64,000 nucleotides of DNA from Monosporascus cannonballus (lineage: Eukaryota > Ascomycota > Sordariomycetes > Xylariales), in NCBI GenBank assembly GCA_004154925.1, contig QJNS01000244.1, positions 1 to 64,000 of the forward strand, given 5' to 3'. Each line of letters begins with the position of its first letter. Position 1 is the first letter of the stretch. This document shows positions 10,771 to 25,329 of this stretch, one piece after another. Under the pieces are notes generated by a model, which was not told the DNA's origin, did no database searches, and worked only from the letters and a program-made list of their open reading frames with translations. The position numbers were made by a program, and so were the translations under genes.

Positions 10771-11433
10771 TTGAGTGCTGACTTCCATGACAAGTGTCTC
10801 CCAGTTCCCACAGCTGTGGGAATCTCCCGTATGGGAAACGCCAGGAGACGGCAGAGAACTCTTGACTGGCGCGTCTTTGGCTAGAAACCTCGTCCTTGTT
10901 TGTTGGCAGAACCTCTTCGAGGGGACTGTCGGCGTACTAGTAGCTTGAGCCGAGGCCAGTGCCGGTACCGGAGGCGGTACGTGGGCGGATCGTGTTCGTG
11001 GATTACAGCTCCCATCACAGTAATATACCTCTTCGTCCCGGACCCTGAAGGTGTTGCACCATAGTTTGCCCAGCTTGCTAGCCGCCACCTTGCCCACTGT
11101 AGCGGATTGCGGGCCCGCACGACAAGTGTGTCGGAGCTCCCGTATGGGAGCGGCAGGCCTGGCGGGGACCGGGGCCGGTGCGGGGGCCGGTTTGAGGGCC
11201 GTGCATGGGGCAGATCAGGGCGTTCCGCGACGCCAGCCAGCTTGTTCGAGTGGAATAGGAGCAACAACACCTTTCATGCACGTTCATGGAACCGTGCAAG
11301 GGACCGGCGGGTCAAGGTCGACCGTGTCTCTCCAGGGGAGACCACTCTTGGCCTTTTACCCCGCCACCATGAGCTGTATGAAGTACTTCTGCAGATAAGG
11401 TTCCGCATTACTAGGACCTGGCGCCGGCCGGGC
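10771..11433. other. GC-rich flank before the RIP block
   Basis: High-GC sequence with overlapping open frames on both strands, none with recognisable content. It ends abruptly at the hAT terminus at 11434. Confidence 0.4.
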
Positions 11434-11520
11434 TAGGGTTTGCAATGGGTACCCAATGGGTACCCACGGACTACCCACGACCGTGGGTGGGTAACCGTGG
11501 GTAATCTTGGCATTTTTTCA
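11434..11520 (+). mobile_element. Orphan hAT-type left terminus
   Basis: It starts TAGGGTTTGCAATGGGTACC and is followed by clustered GGGTGGGT/ACCCACGG subterminal motifs. These match, in inverse, the right end of the element at 49472-51462. The 8 bp before it are GGCCGGGC; I did not find that duplication next to a facing terminus in this window. Sequence after about 11520 is RIP-degraded, so the element body is either decayed or truncated. The terminus sits exactly at the edge of the AT-rich block. Confidence 0.75.
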
Positions 11521-12612
11521 CAAATACCCATAATTACCTACTTACGAACTAATTACTTGCGGCTATTTATTAAGGAAAAAATATAATAATATTGAAATAT
11601 AATAAACTAAAAATTGATTTTATTTTAAATATAAAATTAATTATAAATTACTTAATTCAATTAAACTATTTAATTCATTATATTTTATATATTAAATCAA
11701 TAAACATTTTTTTCAATATTTAAAAACGATTCAAAAATAGTTTCGATATATATATTAATTTTATAGTTAATTTTATTTTTCTTTTTAAAATTAAACGAAA
11801 AACGATTTTTTAGAATTATTATATTATTATATTATTTTCAAATTAAACCGGGCAGGAAAAAGAATATAATTAAAATTTACAAAATTTATAAATAATATAA
11901 CAGAAAAAAACTTTCTTTTTAAAATATTTCTATAGTCGCAATTTAAAACTAAAAAAAATTTTACAAAATAATTAAAAGAACGAAATTTATATTTCGAATT
12001 AAAACCAAAATAATATATTAATATAAGAATTAATAAGTTCCTAAATTAAATAAATATTTAATATATCAAAATATATAAAATTGAAAATATAATTTCTATA
12101 TATTTATTGTTTAAAAGTTTTTCAACTTATAATATTAAAAGATTAAAGTTTAATAAAATTAATTAATTCTTTTCGCTATTCGTTATTTAAAAATAAATAC
12201 TAATAGAGTTTTAAAAATTCCAAAAAAATTTTCTTTTAATTTGAAATATTAAATTTCTAATATATAAATATTTAAGATTTACTTTAAAATAATAATATAG
12301 AGTTTATAAAAGTTTATTTAAAATGTAATTTAATGTATTTAAATAAACTTAATATAGAATATACGTATTGATTTATATATTAATTCATTTAATACTCATT
12401 TTTATATAATTCAAATATTATAATTTTTATATTTTAAAAAGGACCGTTTTATTTTTATATATTTTATAATTATATTAATAATTATTTAAATAAATTATGT
12501 TATAGCAGAAAATACCGAATTAAAATATAAATTAAATATATATAAAAACTTAAAAACTAAATACCAATTAAGAAATTAATAATAAAACATTGATTTTCTA
12601 ATAAAGTGCCAG

Positions 12613-14423
12613 ACAAGTTCACCGAATGGTTTTTGACACCTTTTAATTATCCAACTTTAATTAACCATTTTTAATAGCAACAACATAGAACAGCTTACAA
12701 AAAAGATAAAAATAAATTTAACTATTTAGGCTTAAAACGAGACCCGATACTTAATTATGCAACATTTAATTCGATCTATAAAATCGCCTATTTTGCTTTA
12801 CATAAACGATATACCGGCAAATTTTTCAAAACCGATAGTATTCTTAATTCGCGAAAATTAACGCCGATCGAAAAAAAATCGATTATCGACCGAATTCTTA
12901 ACCTAGATATACACATCTTTCCTATTCGGCTTTAATATATTAAAGATATAGCGAATATATTATTTACTTAATGCGTTACGGGACGCGTTAAGGTTAAATA
13001 AGTGTCGAACCTTGTTAAACGATAAAAAAAAAAACTTAAAACGCGTTTAAATCGAATAATCGATTATTAAAAGATATTATGCGAAAATTTAAAAACATTT
13101 TACAAATAGTTTAAGCTTATTCGAATTATAATCGCAAAATAAGGCATTATAAAAAGGGATACTTATAATTTTAACAAAACGGAATTTTTAATAAGGCTTT
13201 TTATAATAACGGACATAATAATTACTAATATTAAAAAAACGTAAAAAACTTAAATAAACCCAATAGAAAAACAAAGAATAAGCTATAATTATATAAATTC
13301 TTAATTCGTAAAATTAAGTGTTATCGCCATTTATTATTTTGACTGATAAAAATCACCTTACGTCTTATTATCCAAAATATCTATTATTAACCGATTAAAA
13401 AATCGGTTTAAATAATAATAACTAAACAACGAACGAACTAAGTTTCAAATAGGTCCAATATTTCGATAAATATATCCGAACGCGTACGAAAAAATCGAAA
13501 CGTTTTTTTATTTTCAATAGTTACGAAAATTATTATTTGATAAAATTCGAAAAATATTACGCGAATAACGGTATTATTACGCTTTATATATTTACTTATT
13601 CTTTTTATCGGCTTTAACCTTTTGACGTATCCTGCTTTTTTACTTTAAAATCTATTTTTTCGCTTTATATCGAAAATTTAATACGACGCTACCATATTTA
13701 TATCGCGAAATTTTTTTCGCCGGCTTTTACAACGCATTTAAAATTGTTATAACGTCTGAAAATATCAAAGCCGGATTCGCAAAAACTGGATTTATTCCAT
13801 TTAATCCTAATAATCTTCTATCCGACATGGAAATTCCTCTAGTCATATTCATACCGACCGTATCGCTGCTTACTTTCGCCGGTTCCGTTTTTTTTCCTCT
13901 TATAAAAACCTCTAAAAATATCCGCGAAATAATAAAATAAGGACGTTATTTAAAAAAAATTTAAAAATCACCAGGATAGCTCGCCGACAAAAATAATTAA
14001 ATCGGTTAATTTTTTAACGAAAAATGCCTTAATGCAATTACATGAAAATATTTTTTTTTAAAAAAATACTTATTTACGCAAAACGAACTATATCCTTAGC
14101 AAACGTTAAAAGATCAAAAATAAACGGCTTCAAAAAGGAGGAACATGTACTATATAAAAGAGACAAGCTTTTCTGACCCAAAAAAGGTAATAATAAGAAA
14201 AATAAAACTAACAATGGCTAAAGATAATCGTCGTAAAAAGATTAAGACGAAAAAGCGAAAATATGGCGTTTCCAGTAAGTTCGGACATAATACGCGTATT
14301 TGTAAAGAAATTGTAAATATATTTAACGAAAAAATTCCGATTAATTTATGTCATTTTGATATATTATAATTTATTAATTTGAATTTATTATCGAAAGGTA
14401 CAAAACCTATCCGATAAGCTTGT
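12613..14423 (+). mobile_element. Fot1/pogo-type DNA transposon relic (Tc1/mariner)
   Basis: It is bounded by degraded inverted repeats. The left end reads ACAAGTTCACCGAATGGTTT; the reverse complement of the right end reads ACAAGCTTATCGGATAGGTT. The differences are largely C/T or G/A. The length, about 1.8 kb, is typical of Fot1 elements. The interior reads, with many stops, as a Fot1-like transposase. Exact ends are approximate because RIP has altered the outermost bases. Confidence 0.75.
12840..14369 (+). pseudogene. Fot1/pogo transposase, RIP-inactivated
   Basis: DNA transposase of the DDE type with a CENP-B-like DNA-binding N-terminus. Legible pieces in order: KLTPIEKKSIIDRILNLDIH (HTH), then VSNLVKR and LKTRLNRIIDY, a TTNELSFKxVQYFDKY segment, LIFNSYENYY (catalytic D replaced by N), NNGIITLYIFTYSFYRLxPF followed by DVSCFFTLKSIF, and a C-terminal KFGHNTRICKE resembling the zinc-knuckle tail of Fot1 relatives. 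In-frame TAA/TAG codons occur throughout. The last 75 codons (14145-14369) are open. Confidence 0.75.
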
Positions 14424-14952
14424 TCACCTAGTAAACTTATACGGGATGTTAATCTGTAATATAATGTTGAATTTATTTAAACTAAATATTAATAATATAA
14501 AACATTTTTCGGCTATAATTTAAACACTATTATTAATTACTTATATTCAATTATTGTCGAAATTTAAAATATAAAAATAATAGTAAACGGTATTATTTTA
14601 TTATAAAAAATACTTTATTCGTTTCTCGAAAATTTCTTTTCAGAAATAAATTTATATTTTCTCTTATCGGATATTTGTAAATAATTATTATTTAAATTCG
14701 AAGAGTTACAAAATAATTAATTCGAATTATATATAACTATTTATATTATATTAAAGCACATTTTAAAATTAATCGCATGTTAAATTGTTAATTATTTAAA
14801 ATATTTATATTATAAATAATTGAAAATAAATAATACCAAAATTAATATCTTATTAAAAATTAAATTTTAATATATTATTAATAAAATTTAATTCGCAATA
14901 TCTTTTATTTTCAGCTGTTTTATTTCGATAAACTTTAGTATGTAATATTTGT

Positions 14953-15071
14953 TGTAAGATAGCAAGGGTGCGACGCTAATCACAATACCAAAAGGTCAGG
15001 AATTTCAAACTCTAATTGGGGTTTGAACACTCTAATCCACCTTATAAGGACTAGCTGTGCATATTATCACA
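14953..15071. mobile_element. Small TG...CA insertion with 5-bp duplication
   Basis: A 119-bp island of ordinary composition inside RIPed DNA. It starts TGTAAGATAGC, ends ATTATCACA and is flanked on both sides by TTTGT (14948-14952 and 15072-15076). The termini and 5-bp duplication fit a solo LTR, though an unusually short one. On the minus strand GTTCAAACC matches a Pol III B-box, so a SINE cannot be excluded. Confidence 0.65.
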
Positions 15072-15076
15072 TTTGT

Positions 15077-18000
15077 TAAGTATTTTTTACCGTTTTTTAA
15101 TTAGAACTTGTATTAAAAAGGCTTTTATTATAATTTAGTATTTTTATAATATATTTATTATTTAAGAACGTATTATTAGCTTTATAATGTTTATTAAAAG
15201 GCTTATTAATTTTTTTCTTAATTTTAATAATATATTAATAACAATAAAATATGAATTAATGTGAAACTTATTACATATTTTAGTAGACACGTAATATATT
15301 TATATTATATATTTGAACGTTAAAGCGGAAACAAGAATTTTGTATTTATTATAAAATTATATTATATTTACTATTAATATTAAAATTATAATTATATTCT
15401 TTAATCAAAGTATATTAGAACGAACATTTTTTATTTAAATAATAAATTAAAAGGATTATATTAATATGTATAGAATTATTTTATTTATAAATTCTCGATG
15501 AAAATTTAAATATCTTTTTATTTAAAAATATATTTTATTTGTTAAATAATAAATAGAAAATTGAATTTATATATTTGTAACTTTATTTAACTAAATAGAA
15601 ATTCTGTAATAAATACTTTTGTGCTTATGTAAAGATAAAAAATTATTTTTAATATATAGTATAATTAATTAAATTTTTTCGATTTTCTATAAGGCTTTTA
15701 ATACAGATTATTAAATCTTAAAATTATCTTTCAGATATATATTTATTTATATTTTCGAAATTTCAAAGTGAAAATTATTATAAATTAATAAAATGTAAAA
15801 GTTTCACAATCAATTAATTTTGTATAAAATATATTTATTAATAAATCAATTTTGTACTTTATAATTTATTTTTTTTAAATTTAAAACAGTAACGTTAAAT
15901 TTTATTTCAACCTTTGTTATATTTAAGAATTGTAAGTATTTTATTTCGAAATTTACCTTTATTCTATAAAGGCAATTAACTATTTTTATTAGAATAATTT
16001 GGTTATTTTTATTATTTTAATTTCGATAATGACAATTATGGCTTTAATTATTAAAAAAATTTTGTTATATAAAACTCGAGAAAATTAAAAAAAAGTAATA
16101 ATAAAGTTTTAAAGTTTGTTCGAAATACCTAAAATAAAATATATATTAAATAAATATTTCGGAGAATAGATAATTCTGTTACAATATTTTACGTATATAT
16201 TTAAATTTTATGTTTAAGTTTTATTTATATTAAATTTTTATTTTTAACTTATTAATTATTTTTTTTAATATCTTAGTTTTTCGGTTTGAAAATATTAATC
16301 GCATACGGTTGTATTTAATAACATAATTTGTAATATGATTAAAGTATTATTCGATTTTTATATTATATAATATTATCGTTTTTTATTAATTTTTAAAACA
16401 AAACACAATTAATAAAAAAGATGATAGGTTAAAGGTTACGAAAAAAAACTGTGAAAATAAAAGTTTAATTATAGATATTAAGTAATACTTTATATAATAA
16501 ATATGAAAACGAAAGCGAAAGTAAAAACGAACTTAAAATGTAAAAAATAACTTCTTATCGAAAACTAAAAATGTATTTTAAAATAATTATCTATTTAATA
16601 AAACCGGTTACGAAAAGAAATTACAAAAAATTAAGAAATAAATTTAATTTTAAAAACGAATGTTTTCAAACAAATTGAATAATAACGAATTATATATTAA
16701 ATATACCAAAAATGTTAAGCTTTTCACGCAATCAAGGTTAAATTTATAATTTGAAAAAAATGTCTAAATATTTAAAATAGTTTTATCATTTAATATTTGG
16801 ATATATTATATTTCTAAAACGAGAAACGCTCAAAAAGTTAAAATTTAATTTATAAGATAGCGATAATATTTTAAAAAATTCCTTTTATAAACAATATAAA
16901 TAAGGCGTTTCTTTTTAAACACATTCATTTTTAATTAAACATTTTAATAAGATTAATCCTATAAGGCAATCTTTAAAATAAATAAATTAATAATAATTTA
17001 TTAGTTTTAATACAAGATCTAAATATATTTAAAATGAAATAATAATAATTATAGTATCACTCATTTTAACAGAATTATATAAAAATAAATTATACAAAAA
17101 CAATTTATTTTAAAATAAAAAAAGAAATTATTACAAATTTTATTATAGGCAAAACTTGTTAATATGTAATATTTGTCACATTAATTATACTATTAATTAT
17201 AATATAATAATATATATTTAATATTATCGGAATTTTATTTTGAAATAATTATTAAATAATTAAAATAAAAGTTAATTTATATTGGCTTTCTAATATTACT
17301 AAAATTTTATATTGTTTTAATAAAATTCGATTTATATATATTATTTACAATATTTTAAATTTTATATATTTAAGAATAAATAGAAAAAAATACGTAAATA
17401 GGATTAAATAATTGGAATTAAAACATCTTTTTTTAAATTTTATGTTTTAATAATTACCGCTATTTAATTTTCTTAATTTAGCGAATCTTTTAAAAGTATA
17501 TATATTTATTTCATTTATGTTAAATATAAATTTTAATATATATTAGTTAATATCTACTTCAAAAAAATAAGAATAAAAAATAAAATACTTAAATATTATA
17601 TGAAATATTTAAACAAATACGGATTTTATATAAAGTTTAGATTATAATAACAGAGAAGGAAATGAATTTCGATATAAAGTATTTTTCAAAATATATAAGA
17701 AAAACTAAGTAAAAATAAAAATAAATAAAAAGGCGAATTGTTTCTATTATATTTTTGTATTTTTATAAACTCTGTATAAGCGTATTTTTAAACATTTAAA
17801 AATATAAATAACGTAAATATAAAAATTTAAACGGCTTTACAATTTTAAAGAAAAAAGAAAAAAAATTAGACTTCAGCAAATTAAACTCGATAAGATTAAT
17901 TATATTACAATAAGAGTATGTTAATTTTAATTATTTTGTTAATAATATCATATTTACTTTTATATCAGTTTCATATCAATATTTCAGTGAAGTTAAATTA

Positions 18001-18577
18001 TGAAATTTGTAATGTATTTTTAATTTAATTTTAAACGTTAATCATAATATAAGTATAAATAGATTATTTTTAAAATAAGAGATTTTAAACATTTAAAAAT
18101 CTATTAAAATTCCGTAATATATATATTTATCAGCATGTATTAATTAAAACCTGTAATCAAAAATTATATATATTATAAAAATAATTAATGTCGAAATTAC
18201 GGGAATTATTTTAAATTTTATTAATTATTTAATCGAATTTTGAAAATTATTTTTCTACGAATAACCCTTTTTAATATTTGGAAAATTTGAATTATAATAA
18301 TATTTTTATGATGTTTAGAATTATGAAAAAGTATTTTACAAATACGCAATTTATTTATAAATTCGAATTTTTATTAATTTATCAAATTTTTTTAAAAAAT
18401 ACTGTTTCGAATTACTTAAAATCATTTTAAGTTTTATTAAGTTTATATTAACGAAATTTGAAAAATAATAAATATTATTTTTTATCAGATTTCAAAGTAA
18501 AATTTTATTTCGATAAAGAAAAACGTTTTTTAAATTAACTCTTAATAAATAAATTTTCTTTCGTAACAAAATAATTC
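15077..18577. other. RIPed sequence, unidentified
   Basis: Uniformly AT-rich with residual CpG. I cannot recognise a protein family or terminal repeats in it. Confidence 0.5.
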
Positions 18578-18582
18578 GTTAT

Positions 18583-18989
18583 TGTAACGAACCTATCGTA
18601 CATCTACCTGGAAGTATAAGCAGTATCCGAAATGGGATCTTAATTTGCAGGTAACAATAAGACGAGAAATAATTTAGAGGTCTATTCGTTAAAAAGATTT
18701 GCGTACTCTTTCCACAGTAAAAAACGGCTGCCTCTAACTGTAAAAGATTAATAGCTAAGGAACGAAACTAAGTAGGTGTTATCATAGGAAACCGTCTTAT
18801 TATATATCCATCCTTTCTTAAGTAAGTATATCGTGGATCTATATATTCTATATAATCTAGTCAATCCATCAGATCACTTAGATCACATCAACCAGGCCAA
18901 GAATTCCCACCCGGAGTTTAGCCGGAGCAGGCCCACGCTAGGACCTAAAGATTGGTTTCCTCGAGACAGAAATCCTTGTTACTATAACA
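18583..18989. mobile_element. Solo LTR, 407 bp, with GTTAT duplication
   Basis: It starts TGTAACGAACC and ends ACTATAACA, with GTTAT immediately outside both ends (18578-18582 and 18990-18994). Composition is close to normal, in contrast to the RIPed flanks, so it looks like a later insertion left as a solo LTR by recombination. No matching internal region is present in the window. A copia-type parent is my guess from LTR size. Confidence 0.8.
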
Positions 18990-18994
18990 GTTAT

Positions 18995-20599
18995 TTTAAA
19001 CGTATTTATAAATTTTATTGCGAAAAATATAAAAATAACGTAATAAAATTATTTCGCCGATAGCGTATTAATTAAAACTTGTTAAAAATTATAGTCGAAA
19101 ATATTAAATTTTTTTTAAAAAATATTTATTTTTTCGTAGTGTTTTTTCTATAGTAATATCTTTATTAATATTTAATAACGTATTTTATTTTAAATTTATC
19201 AAATTATAATAACGATTGATTTTGGAAATAAATCGTGAATTATTACCTAAAAATACGTAAATCATATAGCTTTTTGATACGACAATTAATACATAAATTC
19301 ATATGTAAAATTTTTTGATTGAAATATTTTTATATTTTAATAGAAGATAAAAATGTTCTTTTAAGTTGGTTATATATTTCTATATTTATCTTTACATTTA
19401 AATAAATATTGGATTAATGTAATAAATATAAGCTTGTATTATATTAAATTTTCTATATTATTATTTAAATTAAAATATCGGATATTTCGAATTGAATGTT
19501 TTATCGTATTTTATTTAGAAAATACGTGAAAAAGATATATTATTTAATATTTGATACAATTATACCGAATATCGATAAAAAGACATAGTAAATATAAAAT
19601 ATATATGTTATTTATTAATTCTGATATTTAATAAAATTAACAATTTTTAGTTCGCTATTTAAATTATTATATTTTAATTTAATAGTAATATTATATCGAG
19701 CTTAATTAAACTTTTATTAAAATAATTAATGTATAATAAAATTGCCGTATAATATAAATTGAGTTTATTAATATTTCTATTTAGTTTAAACGCTAACCAA
19801 TAAATACACATTAAAAACGTTATAATTAGGTCGGTAAAACTATGAAAAGAATTTATAAAGATTTTAAAATATTATTGTAACTTATTTCAAAATAAATATT
19901 AATAAAGTTTATATCTTCTTAATTACTTTAATTTAATTTGTTATAATATATTCGGTTTTATAATTTATAATCAATAAAAATCTCTTTATTTATATCTTTT
20001 ATTTATTTTATTTATGATTAATTCTTTTAAATTTACATTTATTAATTTCATTTTAAAGTTTTTAAAAGATGTATGTATTATATATTTGTAGTTATATATA
20101 TTTTTAAAGTTCCTATATTTAAGATAATAATTTTAGAAAAAATAGATTTGTAAATATATTATATAAAATATTATAATAATACTATTATATATTGTCTAAG
20201 TTATATTTATAACCTAATTTAAATATAATATATTTTATATTTTATGTAATTATTTTTAATATTGTTCTTTTTAAATATAATAAAGAATGTTTCGTTGTAA
20301 TATATATATAAATTTGTATATTGATATTTATACTTATATATTAATCGACATATTAATTTTAATTCAAACTTACACGTAATTTTGTAAAAATTGAAACGTT
20401 AAAAATAAGTATTTATTTGAAAATAAAATTACGTTTAAAAATAAAAATAAAATAAAGTTAATAATTTAAAATCTTATACGAATATAATTACTATAATAAC
20501 AAAATTTAATATATAATTGATATTAGTACCTTTTAATATAATAAACTTTTTAATAATATTACATTAAAGCTTATAAAACTTAGTATTATCTATGAACTA
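18995..20599. other. RIPed sequence, possibly the 5' part of old gypsy copy A
   Basis: AT-rich, no readable protein. If copy A was full length, its 5' LTR and gag start should lie here, but I could not align them by eye. Confidence 0.35.
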
Positions 20600-23072
20600 A
20601 ATTAAAATTAACTTAAATATTTTAATTTCCTAAAAAAATAGAATATAAGGTTTATAAATATACGAAACTCAAAAAACAGTAATAAAATAACTAAATATCT
20701 ATAGTGTAAAAATAATTTAAAATAATTAAAAAAACTATAATAAAATCGTTAATAAAATCCGAGCCTAATATAAAAAGCCTGAAAATAAGCTTAAAATGTA
20801 ATAAAAAATAATAAAATACTTCGAAAAAATAATTAAAAAAGTGTTAAAAATAAATAAAAACTATTTGTTGCGAAATTCTTGATCGATATAACAAAATATA
20901 CGCCGAATATTATAAACAACGAAAATACTCCGTATATTACGAATTAAAAAAATCCCATATATTAACGTATAATACGCTTATATAAAGAAATTCGATTTTC
21001 TTCATTAATTTAGAAATAATGAAATATATAAACAATAATATTAATATTTTCGAATTAGTATCTTATAAAACGATATCGATAAATATATAGTTTGATAAAG
21101 TTAACTAAAAACATAATATTTGCAAAAAAACGATTTGAATTTTTACGATAAATATAATAATTAATTCGTAAAAAATAGTGTTGATATATAATAAAATTAC
21201 TGTAAAAAGATTATTATAAACTTTTATTTTTATTTAATATTTACTATAAATCTGGAAAAGAATAAGCTTTGAAAAATTTCGATAATTTAACTAAACGATT
21301 TATAAAGAAATAAGTTATAAAAAGCTTGCTAACATTTTATAGGTTATATTAAAAATGAATTTATTTTATAAGTAAGAGTTTATAAACTAATTTAACAAAT
21401 TAATATAATTTAAAAAGTATATACGCCAGCAAAACTTTAAATTTAGCAATATAACGCGTTGAGTATTAAAATATAAATAGAGTTCAATAAATTTAAAAAA
21501 GTATTTAAAAAACTTATTTATAAAGAAATTACAATATAATAAAATCTAAACAAAATAAAACGGGTTATTAAAAAAGTTTTAAATGCGACGACAAGAACTA
21601 TTAATAACGTTATTTTTTGGAAAATATGATTTAAAATGTATTAATATCTCGTAATAATAGATTATAGAATTTTAGATCAAACTTATACTATATCGAATAT
21701 TTTTAAAAACTTTACACTATTATAAAAATTTAAGTTAAAACTTTAAATAATTATAAATGTTAAAAGTTAAAATTTCGCTTACAAAAACAAAAAGATTGAA
21801 TATAAAATTAATTATCATAATATTTTTGTATAAAAATAATATTAAATAATTAATTTAGATAATATTTTATTTAGATATTACCATATCATTTTAAGATTAT
21901 TATAAATATATTAACGCGAAATTTTAATTAACTAAAAAATTAATTAACTAAAGTTAATCTTATATCTCGTCAATATATAAAAAAATTAAGATTTTAATAT
22001 TCGACTACAAATAACGACGAACATAAGTATAAAATACATTAAATATCTTATTATTATTAAAAATATATAAAACAAATAAGTATTAAAGAAAAATATAACG
22101 CATAGTTCCTATTCTTAAAATAAAATTTAAATAATTAATTAAGAATTAAAAATAATAATTATAAAAGTTATAACACTTTAATTAATATATTATCATAATA
22201 TTATCAATATAAATAATTATTTTAAAAGAGTTAAATACAAAATTATTAAAATATAACGAATAAAATTATAAAATAGTTTTTGAACAAGGTTAATATATAT
22301 GGGTTTTCCTTATTTTTTATTTTAACGAAAATAAATTATACGTATTTAAAGAAGATTTCGAAAACGAATTATAAAAAAATAAATTCGATTTTCGAAATTA
22401 TTTGTAAAATATTTTATATTTTTCATATTTAAAAAACATATTAAACTACGACTTCTAGTTAATAATTAATAATTACATAATTTTGTTATTAAATATCGAA
22501 TATATTTATTTTTAGTTATTAAAATAAAAGTCTACTATTACGAAATCGAATACTGTATAATACTTGATTATAAAAATAAATATACTTGTATTAATATTAA
22601 AAAATATAAATAAAAAATAACCTCTAAAACGAAATACAAATATATTAATAACTTTTTAACGGAAAATAAATTAAATATTATAAAAGTACTTCGATACTTT
22701 TATTATATATTATTTTGATAATATCTTGATTTATTTAGAAATTAAAAAATATATTTGAAATACGTTTATAGAGGTTTTTAAATATTATAAAAAGTTACAT
22801 TATTAATTAATATACAAAGAATTGATTTAATAAATACACGATAAAATATCTAGAATATATTATTATTTTAAAATATATTTAAATAAATACTTAAAAAAAT
22901 CGTTGTAATTATAAAATACCAAACGCTAATAATAAATAAAAAATAAAAAGTTTTGAATTTAATAATTATTATAAAATTTTTATCCGTAATTTTAATAAAA
23001 TTATTATATTTCTAATTAGATTTATTAGAAAAAGAATTTAAAAAGATTGAATAAATTAAAAAAGCGCTTTCA

Positions 23073-23423
23073 TGTTACGACCTGACAAATCACGGCCTCC
23101 AGGAACGGTCGTAATGGAGAAGGCCAAGAAAACTATGTGGATCAGGTTACGTAACGGATTACCAACTTACTGGTGGTAAGCTAATGAGCCGGATTACCAA
23201 TTTATTAGTGGTGATCCAACTAAAAAAGTAAAATATATACGTTTATTAATTCCATAATTTAAATAATTTTAATTTGTAATAATATTTCGTTACTTAAGGT
23301 ATCTTTGGCATTATGAAACGTGATACGTTATTATATTTATTGCTTAAATTCTTACAATATTCTTATTAATATAAGCCTGTCGACTTAAGGTTTAATAATT
23401 AATTAAACTATTTAGCCGTTATA
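23073..23423 (+). repeat. 5' LTR of gypsy copy B
   Basis: Begins TGTTACGACC and ends GCCGTTATA (GCCGTCACA in the 3' LTR). It contains two copies of an about 35-bp unit built on CCGGATTACCAACTTACTGG. Confidence 0.88.
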
Positions 23424-24269
23424 CGTTACAAGTTTTTATTTAATAATACCATTAGATTTTAAACAATATTTAATATTATTAAAATATTAACCAGTACTTA
23501 GGAAAACTTTATTTAACAGTTTTAGGTTCGAATTCGGAAATTGGAAAAAAAAGTTCGATAACTTAAAGTTAAATTACTTACCCAATCCTTTTTCGCCCGT
23601 ATAAAGCTAAAAAAGCCAGAACTTTATGATAAAAAAGGCAACCCTTAGATTTTTTTAATTTAGGTACGAATTTATTTTCGCTTTTTAAACCTTAGCGACT
23701 TAGCGGATATAATTCTAGTAATAAGAATATATCTAATAGGAAATATAATTAATTGGTTTAAGCCCATTATAAAAAATTTTCTAAAAGTAAAAAAAGCAAA
23801 TAAGGAGGATTTTATTAATAAAATCTTTTTAATTTATACCAATTTCGAAAACAAAATACGTAACAATTTCGGCAATCCGGATAAAAAACGATTAACGGCT
23901 TAACAACTCTTATAATTCCAACAAAAAAAACGTATATCCAAATACGCCATAATTTTCAAAAGTTTTACGACCAAAGCCGAATTGGGAAATAATAAAATTA
24001 ACGCCCTTATTAACATATTTTACAAAAAGTTAAAGGATAATATAAAAAATAAAATTATTCGGATCGAACGATTAATTACTTTAAACCGGTATATTATAAA
24101 AGTAATCAAAATTAATAACCAATAATTTAAAAAACGATAGGAAAAAAAGGATAATACGTTTTACGTTCGGGATATAAATTTAATCAGGGAAAAAAACGAA
24201 ACGCATCCCTTATTTCTTATAAAATGGCGCCAAAATTTATGGAATTCGGCGTTACCCATAAACAAAATT

Positions 24270-24330
24270 AAAACCAGATTAAATGCTTTAACTATGGCAA
24301 AATAAGACACAAAACTTATAAATGCAAAAA
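24270..24330 (+). pseudogene. Gag zinc knuckle of copy B with a lost cysteine
   Basis: The frame reads KCFNYGKIRHKTYKCKK. The CX2CX4HX4C knuckle has Tyr in place of the second Cys, a TGT to TAT (G to A) change of the RIP type. Confidence 0.75.
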
Positions 24331-25329
24331 GCCCAAAAAACCATAATAAAATAATTAAACCCTTATATCGGAAAAATAATTTAGAAACAACTAAAAAAAC
24401 GATAACAAAGTTATTAACATAATCTAAGCCAAATACAAATTAGGCTTATAGCAAAAAGTTTAATAAGGATTATTACGATAAGAAATTCGACGAAGGATAC
24501 AAAAAGCCAAAAAGCTAACTTAATAAGTATTACGAATACGGCAAAAAGCGTTATAAGGATAATTACGCGAATACCAGGATTAAACAAAAAAAATTTATCC
24601 CGGAACCCCCGATCGATACGGCAAAATACATATTATATATTGTCGACGAGGAGAATATCCCGATTACGAAAAATAAAAACAATATATTTATGTACGAATT
24701 ACCCGCATATACTATAAAGGATTCGATTTTCCAAACCGTACCGGACATAACAAAAATAATAAGTAATGATATTAATAGCTTCGAACAATAACCCCAGAAA
24801 ATATCTAATAATTGGCCAAAACAAAAAATTGACTTAAAAAAAAGTAATGCCCATAGGAAAACCCCTTTTGTTATTATGGATAGTATAACTATTAAACGGA
24901 AAAAAAGTTAATTCAGCGTACGGTAAAAAAACATTATTAAAAAGTTATTACGGACTTTTATTTTCAATTAGTATTTATTACAAATCTCTACAAAAAAAGG
25001 TTATTAAGAAAAAAATACGTTAATTTACAGAAAATCTCTGAAACGATAACTAAAACGACGCATAATAAGATATAATTGCAAACATAAAAAATAATTTATT
25101 CGATAAAGAAAGGAATTACAAAAAAACCAAAAACAATTAATACGGCTCGAAGAAATAATACGCCGGTAATAACGATAAATATAACAGCTTGACGTGCTAA
25201 ACGAAAAAACATAAATAAAGCTCGATAAACTTAAATAGGAATTAAAAAAAAAGTTACCTATAAAAAAACTGTAAAATAACGAAACTTAAAAAAATTAAAG
25301 AAAACTCCCAAAAAAAGCTTTAAACGTAA

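Noticed and set aside
14958..15066. tRNA gene on the minus strand (GTTCAAACC B-box)
   Set aside because: No A-box or acceptor stem pairing was found; TTTGT duplications mark it as an insertion.
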